The notes beneath the pieces were generated by a model. The model saw only the letters and a program-made list of their open reading frames with translations. It was not told the origin of the DNA and made no database searches. The position numbers and the translations under genes are program-made. This document shows positions 34,811-42,438 of a stretch of 64,000 bases of DNA, piece by piece; the stretch's first letter is position 1; each line of letters opens with the position of its first letter. This stretch comes from Synechococcus sp. Nb3U1 (GTDB lineage Bacteria > Cyanobacteriota > Cyanobacteriia > Thermostichales > Thermostichaceae), in assembly GCF_021533835.1 (NCBI RefSeq), contig NZ_JAKFYQ010000001.1, forward strand, positions 1,460,079 through 1,524,078. The letters are read 5' to 3'.

Positions 34811-35455
34811 ATGCCGACACTGTTGATGAGACTCAGGGCACCGATGATGAGCTGGGGTGACCACAGTCAGTTTGTCCACCGCGATAGCCGCCGGGAACCC
34901 ACCAAATCTGCTGTGATTGGCCTGCTCTGTGCCGCCCTCGGTCGTCCTCGCTGGGATCCTGTGGATGATCTGGCCGCTCTCAAGATGGGGGTACGAGTCA
35001 ACAAAGAAGGGATCCTGCTACGGGATTACCATACCGTTCAGAACACGATGCGAGATAAGAAGAAAGACAACCCGACACTGAGCGATCGCTACTATGTGGC
35101 CGATGGTGACTACTTGGTGGGGTTAGAGGGAGAAGCTGAGGTACTTGGTCAACTGGACGCGGCCCTTCAGGATCCCAAGTGGCAACTGTATCTAGGCCGC
35201 AAAAGCTTCATTCCCAGCCATCCCATTCGGGTCGGCATTGTGGAACAGCCTCTACTACTTGCCCTGCAAACGGCGGCTTATGAACATCGGGGGCGCAAGG
35301 CTCCCCCTTTCCCCTTGCGCTTGGTACTAGAAGTTGACGGCGGTACTGATACCCGTCAGGATGTCCCCCTGGATTGGCAACGTCGCCGCTTTGGTCGCCG
35401 CACCGTGACCACGACCTATCACTCACCGGAGGCCGCATGTACCTTTCCCAACTAA
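34811..35455 (+). CDS. cas5e: Type I-E Cas5e (CasD)
   Basis: 214 residues from the ATG at 34811: MPTLLMRLRAPMMSWGDHSQ, DSRREPTKSAVIGLLCAALG, DYHTVQNTM, YYVADGDYLVGLEG, LYLGRKSFIPSHPI, all in the order of CasD. It caps the 5' handle of the crRNA. Intact. The 3' end overlaps the start of cas6e by 19 bp. Confidence 0.92.
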   Translation: MPTLLMRLRAPMMSWGDHSQFVHRDSRREPTKSAVIGLLCAALGRPRWDPVDDLAALKMGVRVNKEGILLRDYHTVQNTMRDKKKDNPTLSDRYYVADGDYLVGLEGEAEVLGQLDAALQDPKWQLYLGRKSFIPSHPIRVGIVEQPLLLALQTAAYEHRGRKAPPFPLRLVLEVDGGTDTRQDVPLDWQRRRFGRRTVTTTYHSPEAACTFPN

Positions 35456-36054
35456 TCCTCAATGAACGGCAATCCCTGGTACATCGAGAACTAGGGAATG
35501 CCCACAAATTTCACCAGCGCATTATGCAAGCCTTTCCTGATGAGGAAGACCGAGCCACTCCCCGTGAAGATTGGCACATTCTCTTTCGCCACGAACCTGA
35601 TAGCGATGTGGTGTTGGTGCAGTCAGCCCTTGAACCTGACTGGTCAAAGTTGCCAGATGGCTACCTCAAGCATCATGCCGTCAAAGCAGTGAATTTAGGG
35701 GTTGACCAGCTCTCAGCTCCTCGTTTCTTTCAGTTTCGTCTCCGGGCTAACCCTAGCAAGCGTGATGCCAAGACCAAGAAGACTATTGGTTTCTATCATC
35801 GTCCTGACCAACTTGCATGGCTAGAGAGACAGGGGGATCGTTGTGGGTTTCGGCTCCACAATACCTATGTCATCCCAGCTCCCAACGTCTTTGGCATTAA
35901 GAAACAAGGCACGGCCCCCATTCGCATTACAACTGCCTTATTTCAAGGTGTTTTGGAAGTGACAGACTCTGACTCATTCTTATCTGCACTAAAGGCAGGA
36001 ATTGGTCGAGGACGGTCGTATGGCTGCGGGTTATTGTCTCTGGCGCGTATGTAG
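35437..36054 (+). CDS. cas6e: Type I-E crRNA endonuclease Cas6e (CasE)
   Basis: 205 residues from the ATG at 35437: MYLSQLILNERQ, HKFHQRIMQAFPDEEDRATP (with the His/Arg region used in cleavage), FFQFRLRANPSKRDAKTKK and the glycine-rich loop GIGRGRSYGCGLLSLARM at the C-terminus. It cuts the repeat hairpin of the precursor crRNA and remains bound to it. The gene is intact, although only one repeat is left in this locus to cut. Confidence 0.92.
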   Translation: MYLSQLILNERQSLVHRELGNAHKFHQRIMQAFPDEEDRATPREDWHILFRHEPDSDVVLVQSALEPDWSKLPDGYLKHHAVKAVNLGVDQLSAPRFFQFRLRANPSKRDAKTKKTIGFYHRPDQLAWLERQGDRCGFRLHNTYVIPAPNVFGIKKQGTAPIRITTALFQGVLEVTDSDSFLSALKAGIGRGRSYGCGLLSLARM

Positions 36055-36087
36055 AGAAAAAAGCTACATCTGATTTGGAGATTGACC

Positions 36088-37017
36088 ATGTCTTCATTAC
36101 GGAGTATTCCGAAGATTCGGGACAGTATTAGCTATGTCTATGTAGAGCGGTGTCGAATAGAGCAGGATGCTAAAGCGATTGCGGTATTACAGGAGCAGGG
36201 ACGCTATGTGATTCCCTGTGCCAGTTTAACAACTTTGATGCTTGGCCCTGGCAGTGTGATCACTCATGCGGCGATCAAAAATCTGGCAGATGGTTCGTGT
36301 TCGGTACAGTGGGTTGGAGAGGATGGGCTGCGCTTTTATGCCAATGGATCTCATCCTTCCAGTAGTGTGGAGCGGCTTTATCACCAAGCGAGGTTATGGG
36401 CGGATCCGGCACAGCATCTAGCAGTAGTGCGTAGGATGTATATGTTTCGCTTTTCTGAGCCGTTAGAGGATGGATTGACATTGCAACAGATTCGGGGGAT
36501 TGAGGGGGTGCGGGTGCGAACCACCTATAGTCGTCTGCGCAAACAGACAGGGGTGGAGTGGAAAGGGCGAGATTACAAACTGACGAAATGGGAAGATTCT
36601 GATCCAGTGAATCGGGCATTGTCTGCGGCAAATGCTTGTCTTTATTCTGTTTGTCAAGCGGCATTGAATGCGGTGGGCTATTCGACATCCTTGGGCTTTG
36701 TTCATACTGGCAAGCCTCTTTCTTTTGTCTATGATGTGGCTGATCTCTACAAGACTGAGACCACGATTCCAGCGGCATTTGAGGCGGCGGCTGAGATGGG
36801 TTTGGAGGTAGAGTCTAGAGCTAGGCAGCTTTGTCGGGAGAAGTTTGTTGAACAGAGATTGATGCAAAAGATCATTGGGGATGTGGACTCTATTTTGGGT
36901 CTAAAGTCTCTTAAAGAAGAAGCAGATCCTGTGGGGCATCTTTGGGATAACCAAGGAGGCTCTGTACATGGAGGCCGAAGCTATGGCGATCCACTTGATG
37001 AGCAGGAGAAAGGCTAA
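36088..37017 (+). CDS. cas1: Type I-E CRISPR integrase Cas1
   Basis: 309 residues from the ATG at 36088 (a TTG two codons upstream is possible). Features: SYVYVERCRIEQDAKAIAVL, LMLGPGSVITHAAIKNLADG, RMYMFRF, GVRVRTTYSRL, NRALSAANACLYSV, and the catalytic His/Asp region FVHTGKPLSFVYDVADLYKT. Full length and intact. It integrates prespacers at the leader end together with Cas2. The stop overlaps the cas2 ATG by 1 base. Confidence 0.93.
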   Translation: MSSLRSIPKIRDSISYVYVERCRIEQDAKAIAVLQEQGRYVIPCASLTTLMLGPGSVITHAAIKNLADGSCSVQWVGEDGLRFYANGSHPSSSVERLYHQARLWADPAQHLAVVRRMYMFRFSEPLEDGLTLQQIRGIEGVRVRTTYSRLRKQTGVEWKGRDYKLTKWEDSDPVNRALSAANACLYSVCQAALNAVGYSTSLGFVHTGKPLSFVYDVADLYKTETTIPAAFEAAAEMGLEVESRARQLCREKFVEQRLMQKIIGDVDSILGLKSLKEEADPVGHLWDNQGGSVHGGRSYGDPLDEQEKG

Positions 37018-37289
37018 TGGTGGTTTTTGTGCTGGAGAATGTTCCAGCTAGTTTGCGGGGGGATTTGAGTCGGTGGCTGTTTGAAGTCAGGGCCGGAGTC
37101 TTTGCGGGTCGCGTTTCAGCTCTGGTGCGGGATGAATTGTGGGCGATGGTGACGAGTCATCTGGGCAATGGTTCAGTCTTGATGCTCTACTCCACAAATT
37201 CTGAACGGGGCTTTTGGGCACGGAGTTTAGGGGATCCTTCCCGGCAGCTTGTAGACATAGAGGGGGTACTGCTGGTCAAAACCCACTGA
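37017..37289 (+). CDS. cas2: Type I-E Cas2
   Basis: 90 residues: MVVFVLENVPASLRGDLSRW, LFEVRAGVFAGRVSALVRDE, LWAMVTSHLGNGSVLMLYST, NSERGFWARSLGDPSRQLVD. This is the CasE2-type Cas2 of type I-E, somewhat short at the C-terminus but within range. It forms the Cas1-Cas2 spacer-integration complex. The only remaining repeat starts 19 nt after its stop. Confidence 0.92.
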   Translation: MVVFVLENVPASLRGDLSRWLFEVRAGVFAGRVSALVRDELWAMVTSHLGNGSVLMLYSTNSERGFWARSLGDPSRQLVDIEGVLLVKTH

Positions 37290-37308
37290 AATTGGGGAAA
37301 ATGGAAGA

Positions 37309-37337
37309 GTTGTCCCCACGCCTGTGGGGGTGAACCG
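37309..37337 (+). CRISPR. Solitary type I-E CRISPR repeat (vestigial array)
   Basis: A single 29-nt unit beginning GTTGTCCCCACGCC and ending GTGGGGGTGAACCG, with the hairpin CCCCAC-GCCT-GTGGGG and the type I-E 3' end GTGAACCG. I find no second repeat on either strand in the rest of the window. The distance from cas2 (19 nt) leaves no room for a usual leader, so both leader and array appear to have been deleted. Confidence 0.85.
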
Positions 37338-37767
37338 CTCAGGATACGCCCGATGGGATACTGACGACATCCTTCTTTCTCAAAGTCATGCTCTTCCAAC
37401 ACAAACAGATGACTAGCTGACACTGGGATCTCATTGGCTTGCTTCCCGCCAGTAGCGTCATTCAGGCAAGGTTCATCAGCAACGTAGATACCATTGCCGA
37501 AAATCGAATTCCCCAGCAGCACCAGATGCACCACAAGCTGGCTCCCTAGGCCACAGGCTAGCAGAGGAGAGGATCCGCCAGTCGCCAATAGGCTGGACTA
37601 AAATAAGGACTCCGTCCCACTGTCGTGAAAGGACTAGATTGGGGGTCGAACCAGCCCCAACCAGCGACATCCAGCCACAAGGCTGCAACAGTGACTCAAA
37701 TAGGGAAAACACCCGGGATCCTTATCCCGAGGGCGATACCCACGCTATGAAGGGGGTTGTAGTGGGA
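37338..37767. other. Region after the lone repeat, no supported gene
   Basis: 430 bp. A minus-strand frame here has a protein-like stretch (NGIYVADEPCLNDATGGKQA, then HLFVLEEHDFEKEGCRQYPI) but it runs through the CRISPR repeat into the 3' end of cas2, so it is at most a gene fragment. GGATCC copies reappear at about 37.57 and 37.72 kb, so native sequence resumes here. Confidence 0.5.
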
Positions 37768-37839
37768 TGGCTCAGGCGTGATTTGAACACGCGACCAAGG
37801 GCTTATGAGTCCCCTGCTCTACCACTGAGCTACTGAGCC
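37768..37839 (-). tRNA. tRNA-Met (CAT anticodon)
   Basis: 72 nt on the minus strand. Acceptor arm GGCTCAG/CTGAGCC, D arm GCTC-AGTGGTA-GAGC, anticodon loop CTCATAA with CAT, T arm GCGTG-TTCAAAT-CACGC, discriminator A, no encoded CCA. The elongator form is most likely; a tRNA-Ile with CAT (lysidine) cannot be fully excluded. It lies about 430 bp after the cas locus. Confidence 0.93.
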
Positions 37840-37960
37840 AGATCAGCGCTTAACTAGGATAGCATCCTCCTATCCTGGGTGAATGCTGCAAATCACTAGA
37901 ATCACCATATGGTCAGTTCCTTTCCTAGCCAGGCAGTCCCACACGAGAGGTAGATTCATC

Positions 37961-38716
37961 ATGCCCTCTTGGCAACCTCTGCACCCTTCCAAGGTACCTT
38001 CGTCGGTCACTCCCCGCCCTCTTTTCTCCGCTCGCGGGATTCACAAAATCTACCCGATGGGGGAGGTCACCGTTCAGGCCCTGCGGGATGTGGAGCTGGA
38101 TATCTATGAGGGAGAGTTTTTAGTGATCCTAGGGGCCTCTGGCAGCGGTAAATCCACCCTGTTGAATATCTTGGGGGGGCTGGATCTGCCCAGCCAAGGG
38201 GAGGTGTGGTTTTGGGACTGGGATCTCAGCCATGCAGATGATGCCGCCCTGACCCGCTATCGCCGCTACCACATCGGCTTTGTGTTTCAGTTCTACAACC
38301 TCATCCCCAGCCTAACCGCCCAAGAAAATATCGCCCTGGTGACGGAGTTGGCCCCGGATCCCATGGATCCCCGCGAGGCGTTGGAACGGGTGGGCTTGGG
38401 GGAGCGCTGCGATCACTTTCCGGCCCAGCTTTCGGGGGGCGAGCAGCAACGGGTGGCGATTGCCCGGGCCATCGCCAAGCGACCGGAGGTGCTGCTCTGT
38501 GATGAGCCGACAGGGGCACTGGATTTTGCCACCGGCAAACGGGTGCTGGAGGTACTGGAGAGCGTCAATCGGGAGTTTGGCACCACCGTTGCCGTGATCA
38601 CCCACAATGCCGGTATCGCCGCCATGGCGGATCGGGTGATCACCATGCGCAGTGGCCAGATCACCCACATCGAGCGGAACACCCACAAGGCCCGTCCCAG
38701 CGAGTTGGAGTGGTAG
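37961..38716 (+). CDS. ABC exporter ATPase (DevA/LolD/MacB type)
   Basis: 251 residues from the ATG at 37961. Walker [19 protein letters not shown]-loop [20 protein letters not shown], signature [14 protein letters not shown], Walker [14 protein letters not shown]-loop [10 protein letters not shown]. The spacing and the ENIAL and GEQQRVA patterns are those of the LolD/MacB/DevA group that works with FtsX-type permeases. It is followed immediately (1 bp) by such a permease. No membrane-fusion protein (DevB) is in the window. Confidence 0.92.
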   Translation: MPSWQPLHPSKVPSSVTPRPLFSARGIHKIYPMGEVTVQALRDVELDIYEGEFLVILGASGSGKSTLLNILGGLDLPSQGEVWFWDWDLSHADDAALTRYRRYHIGFVFQFYNLIPSLTAQENIALVTELAPDPMDPREALERVGLGERCDHFPAQLSGGEQQRVAIARAIAKRPEVLLCDEPTGALDFATGKRVLEVLESVNREFGTTVAVITHNAGIAAMADRVITMRSGQITHIERNTHKARPSELEW

Positions 38717-38717
38717 A

Positions 38718-41087
38718 ATGCTGCACCCCCTCGATCGCAAGCTGCTGCGGGATCTGCGCCAACTGTGGGGGCAGGTGACGGCCATTGTTCTGGTGGTGGG
38801 CTGCGGCATCGCCTGTTTTGTCTTGGCCCTGAGCGCCTATCAGTCGCTGGCCCTAACCCAGCAGACCTACTACGACCGCTACCAGTTTGCCGATGTCTTT
38901 GCGGAACTGAAGCGGGCACCGGATCGGTTACAGGCCCAAATCGCCGGGATCCCCGGGGTGCAGCAGGTACAAACGCGGGTGGTAGCAGATGTGACGCTGG
39001 ATGTGCCGGGGTTAGCGGAACCAGCCACAGGACGACTCATTTCACTGCCCCCTGAGGATCAGCCCATGCTCAACCGTGTGTTTTTGCGGCGGGGTCGCTA
39101 CCCGGATCCACAGCGGGGCGATGAGATTTTGGCCAGCGAGGCTTTTGCCGAGGCCAATGATTTAGAGCTGGGGGATCGAATTGGGGCGATCCTGAACGGT
39201 CGTTGGCAATCGCTGCAAATCGTGGGCTTGGCCCTCTCACCAGATTACATCTACGAGATTCGCGGAGCGGGGGATCTCTATCCTGATAACCGCCGCTTTG
39301 GGGTGCTGTGGATGGGAGAAGCGGCCCTCAGCACCGCCTTTAACCTGCAGGGGGCCTTTAATAGTGTTGCCCTGACGGTGATCCCCGGAGCTCCTGAGCA
39401 GGCGATCATTACCGAGCTGGATCGGCTGACGGATCCCTATGGGGGGCGGGGGGCCTACAGCCGTGAGAACCAGGTCTCCCACCGCATCATCAGCGACGAG
39501 ATCCAAAGCCTGGAGGTGACGGCCACGATCTTGCCAACGATGTTTCTGGGCATTGCCGCCTTTTTGCTGCATGTGGTGCTCTCCCGCCTGATCAGCACCC
39601 AACGGGAGCAGATTGCCGTGCTCAAGGCGTTTGGCTACAGCAACTGGGGTATCGGCTTTCACTACTTGAAGTTGGTACTGGTGGTGGTGGCGGCAGGATC
39701 CCTGCTGGGGCTAGGGTTGGGCATGTGGCTGGGGCGGGGGCTGACCACCCTCTATGCCGACTTTTTTCGCTTTCCCATCCTCACTTATCGGGCCAGCCCG
39801 CAGGTGTTGATCTCAGCCTTGCTGGTGAGTGGAGGGGCGGCCCTAGTGGGGGGACTGTTGGCGGTGCAACGGGCGATCCGCTTGCCCCCGGCTGAGGCCA
39901 TGCGCCCGGAGCCTCCCGCCAGTTTTCGGCCCACCTTGGTGGAGCGGCTGGGCTGGCAGCGGCTGTTTTCCCCAACAGGGCGGATTATTCTGCGCAACTT
40001 GGAGCGACGACCGATTCAGGCGGGCCTATCCATCATTGGGATCAGCTTTGCCGCCGCATTGCTGTTGATGGGGCTGTTTTTTCGGGATGCCATCACCTAC
40101 CTGATGTCGGTGCAGTTTTTTCAGGTGCAGCGGGAGGATGTCACGGTCATTTTCAACGAGCCACGTCCGGCCCGCACCCGCTTTGAGCTGGCCCAACTGC
40201 CAGGGGTGTTGCGGGTGGAGGGGTTCCGCCTGGTGCCCGCCCAGTTGCGGCATGGGCAGTATCACCATCGTCTGGCCTTGACGGGGTTGCCCCAAGGGAG
40301 CCAATTGCGGCGGTTGTTGGATCGCAACCTCCGCCCTCAGACGGTGCCCCTAGAAGGGGTGCTGCTCACCGATCAACTGGCTGAGATGCTGCACATCCAG
40401 CCGGGGGAATGGCTACAGGTGGAGGTTCTCGAGGGATCCCGGCCCCAGCGAGAGGTGCAAGTGGTGGGCGTCGTCGATGAGTTTCTGGGCTTATCGGCCT
40501 ATGTGGAGCTGGGATCCCTGAATCGCCTCATGCGGGAAGGGGAAACCTTGTCGGGGGCCTATCTGTCGATTGATGCGGCCCAGTCCCAGGCCCTCTACGA
40601 CCGGCTCAAACAAATACCCGTCGTGGCGGGTGTATCGTTTCGGGAAACTCTGCTGGAGAGCTTTCGAGAGATCAGCGCCCGCAATATCCTGGTCATGACC
40701 GGCATCCTGTCACTATTTGCCGCCATCATCACCTTCAGCGTCGTCTACAATTCCGCCCGCATCGCCCTTTCGGAACGCAGCCGCGAGCTGGCTAGCCTGC
40801 GCATCATCGGCTTCAGCCGCCATGAGATCAGCGTCATTTTGCTCGGAGAACAAAGCTTGCTGGTGCTGGTGGGGATCCCCGTGGGCTGGCTGCTGGGCTT
40901 TGGCTTGAGTGCGTTCTTGGCCAAGGCCTATGTCTCGGAGTTGTACCGGATCCCATTGGTAATCCATCGGGCCACCTACACCACGGTGGGGCTAGTGGTT
41001 CTACTGGCTGCCGTCCTGTCCGGGATCGTGATCCACCGCCAACTGAATCGCCTAGATCTAATCGCGGTGCTGAAGACACGAGAGTAG
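38718..41087 (+). CDS. FtsX-family ABC transporter permease (two FtsX domains)
   Basis: 789 residues from the ATG at 38718. An N-terminal helix ([20 protein letters not shown]) is followed by a large periplasmic MacB-type domain ([20 protein letters not shown]), the first FtsX domain ([20 protein letters not shown], three helices), a second cycle ([20 protein letters not shown]) and the last FtsX domain ([40 protein letters not shown]). The duplicated layout matches lipoprotein or small-molecule exporters. It pairs with the ATPase upstream. Substrate unknown. Confidence 0.9.
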   Translation: MLHPLDRKLLRDLRQLWGQVTAIVLVVGCGIACFVLALSAYQSLALTQQTYYDRYQFADVFAELKRAPDRLQAQIAGIPGVQQVQTRVVADVTLDVPGLAEPATGRLISLPPEDQPMLNRVFLRRGRYPDPQRGDEILASEAFAEANDLELGDRIGAILNGRWQSLQIVGLALSPDYIYEIRGAGDLYPDNRRFGVLWMGEAALSTAFNLQGAFNSVALTVIPGAPEQAIITELDRLTDPYGGRGAYSRENQVSHRIISDEIQSLEVTATILPTMFLGIAAFLLHVVLSRLISTQREQIAVLKAFGYSNWGIGFHYLKLVLVVVAAGSLLGLGLGMWLGRGLTTLYADFFRFPILTYRASPQVLISALLVSGGAALVGGLLAVQRAIRLPPAEAMRPEPPASFRPTLVERLGWQRLFSPTGRIILRNLERRPIQAGLSIIGISFAAALLLMGLFFRDAITYLMSVQFFQVQREDVTVIFNEPRPARTRFELAQLPGVLRVEGFRLVPAQLRHGQYHHRLALTGLPQGSQLRRLLDRNLRPQTVPLEGVLLTDQLAEMLHIQPGEWLQVEVLEGSRPQREVQVVGVVDEFLGLSAYVELGSLNRLMREGETLSGAYLSIDAAQSQALYDRLKQIPVVAGVSFRETLLESFREISARNILVMTGILSLFAAIITFSVVYNSARIALSERSRELASLRIIGFSRHEISVILLGEQSLLVLVGIPVGWLLGFGLSAFLAKAYVSELYRIPLVIHRATYTTVGLVVLLAAVLSGIVIHRQLNRLDLIAVLKTRE

Positions 41088-41161
41088 CTCCCCAGTGCCT
41101 TCTGGCTTTGTTGCAACTATATTTCAATTCACAACTTTTTCTTAATAAGTGATTTCGATTC

Positions 41162-41189
41162 TTGAGAACCCATTTTACTTTGTTACATG
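41162..41189 (+). promoter_or_regulatory. Possible promoter of the antenna cluster
   Basis: TTGAGA (41162-41167), 16 bases, TACATG (41184-41189), 24 bp before the apcD4 ATG. The surrounding 100 bp are AT-rich compared with the flanking genes. A light-quality or low-light regulator would be expected to act here, but no operator is evident. Confidence 0.3.
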
Positions 41190-41213
41190 TAGAGCGTTCC
41201 CATCAAAAAGCCT

Positions 41214-41687
41214 ATGAGCCTCATTGCCCAAGTTATCGCTCAGTCAGATGCTGCTGAACGCTTCCTCAGCGGTGCTGAAATTGCCAAGTTAGAAGATTTC
41301 TTTAGCAAAGGTCAAATCCGGATCCGGGCTGCTCAAAAGTTGGCAGATAACGAGCAAAAAATTGTTCAGGAAGGTAGCAAACGCTTTTGGGCAAAATGTC
41401 CCAACACCCCCAGCAACAAAGGAAATCCTCAAAAAACAGCCCTGTGCCAGCGGGATCAGGGTTGGTACATTCGTCTAGTCAGCTACTGCGTTCTGGCGGG
41501 CAACGAAAAACCCTTAGACGATATCGGCCTGAATGGAATGCGTGAAATGTACCTGTCTCTAGGTGTACCTCTGCCGAACTTGCGGGTAGCGATGGGCTGC
41601 CTCAAGGATGTAGCTGCTGATGTCCTTTCTTCTGAGGAGATGGCCGTGACTGCTCCCTATTTTGAGCGTCTCGTCCGTGCTTTCTGA
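41214..41687 (+). CDS. apcD4: Allophycocyanin alpha-type subunit, far-red form (ApcD4-like)
   Basis: 157 residues. The phycobiliprotein globin fold is complete; the bilin cysteine is Cys78 in ALCQRDQGWYIRL, a sequence typical of ApcD-type rather than ApcA subunits (which have CLRDLDYYLR). Other ApcD-like parts: NEQKIVQEGSKRFWAKCPN and NGMREMYLSLGVPLPNLRVA. It is followed by an allophycocyanin beta gene and a CP43-like antenna gene, an arrangement known as the low-light (LoLiP) cluster apcD4-apcB3-isiX of hot-spring Synechococcus, whose products absorb far-red-shifted light. The assignment to D4 rests on context plus residues. Confidence 0.85.
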   Translation: MSLIAQVIAQSDAAERFLSGAEIAKLEDFFSKGQIRIRAAQKLADNEQKIVQEGSKRFWAKCPNTPSNKGNPQKTALCQRDQGWYIRLVSYCVLAGNEKPLDDIGLNGMREMYLSLGVPLPNLRVAMGCLKDVAADVLSSEEMAVTAPYFERLVRAF

Positions 41688-41773
41688 GTGGATGACTCAG
41701 TTCCTTGACAACTAGTCACACAGAAAAGCCCTTTCTTGAATTGCCTCATACAGTTAGTCCCCAAGGAAAACCC

Positions 41774-42259
41774 ATGAAAGATACCATCACTTCCATCATC
41801 AACCCCGCTGATGAGAAGGGTTCTTACTTAGACGCTTCAGCATTGGATCAATTGAATCGCTACTTTCAGAGCGGCAACATGCGAGTCAAGGCAGCCAAAA
41901 CCATCAGTTCCAGTGCCAGCAGCATCATCAGCAAAACCGTTGCCAACAGCTTGCTCTACGGAGATATCACCCTGCCTGGGGGCAACATGTACCCCACCCG
42001 TCGTTATGCTGCCTGTTTGCGGGATTTAACCTATTTCTTGCGCTATGCCACCTATGCCATGTTGGCTGCTGATGCCTCCATCCTGAATGAGCGGGTGCTG
42101 AATGGCCTCAAAGAAACCTACGTCACACTGGGGGTTCCTATCGACCGAGTGATTGAAGCGCTCAATGCCATGAAGGAGGTTCTAACAGACAGTGTTGGAA
42201 CCGAGGCGGGTCAAGAAATGGGGGTGTATTTAGACCACATCATCGCTGGCTTGAGCTGA
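41774..42259 (+). CDS. apcB3: Allophycocyanin beta subunit paralogue (ApcB3-like)
   Basis: 161 residues from the ATG at 41774, exactly the usual ApcB length; the frame is open 23 codons upstream but those are not conserved. Bilin attachment at Cys81 in [20 protein letters not shown], the methylated-asparagine site in [10 protein letters not shown] (Asn71), and [14 protein letters not shown] are present. The N-terminal [19 protein letters not shown] is ApcB-like. It should pair with the ApcD4 product. It starts 86 bp after apcD4. Confidence 0.87.
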   Translation: MKDTITSIINPADEKGSYLDASALDQLNRYFQSGNMRVKAAKTISSSASSIISKTVANSLLYGDITLPGGNMYPTRRYAACLRDLTYFLRYATYAMLAADASILNERVLNGLKETYVTLGVPIDRVIEALNAMKEVLTDSVGTEAGQEMGVYLDHIIAGLS

Positions 42260-42278
42260 AGGTTTCCCCACTCTTGGT

Positions 42279-42307
42279 ACCCCTCCTTGTCGGCTTATGG
42301 GAGGGGT
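42279..42307 (+). terminator. Hairpin between apcB3 and isiX
   Basis: ACCCCTCC (42279-42286) pairs perfectly with GGAGGGGT (42300-42307) around a 13-nt loop, 20 bp after the apcB3 stop. A short T-containing tail (CTTAAC) follows but no proper T-run, so it is better seen as an attenuating or 3'-end-stabilising hairpin that could make isiX less abundant than the allophycocyanin mRNA. Confidence 0.55.
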
Positions 42308-42438
42308 CTTAACCCTCTCAGCAGGAATTGCCACCAAAGCAAGATTTCGAGAAGGGGCATCAGCGGCGATCTCCATCTATTCTCGATGGATGAAATCCAG
42401 GAGATAAGAACAAGAGCCAAAGAGAAAAGGACTTAACT

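Larger units (their letters stand above)
23265..35089. repeat. Cluster of classical HIP1 octamers (GCGATCGC)
   Basis: Nine exact copies: 23265, 23307, 26450, 28334, 28737, 30597, 31201, 32092 and 35082 (start positions). I found only one other copy in the window, at 15888. GGATCC is correspondingly rare from 22.63 to 26.92 kb and from 28.1 to 35 kb. The two palindromes therefore divide the window into native and foreign-looking parts. Confidence 0.85.

Noticed and set aside
37187-37588. A 133-residue minus-strand open frame
   Set aside because: It crosses the CRISPR repeat and the 3' end of cas2. Part of it looks protein-like but it cannot be a real gene in its present form.
37338-37767. Further degenerate CRISPR repeats
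   Set aside because: I looked for CCCCAC...GTGGGG and GTGAACCG on both strands and found none beyond the single unit.
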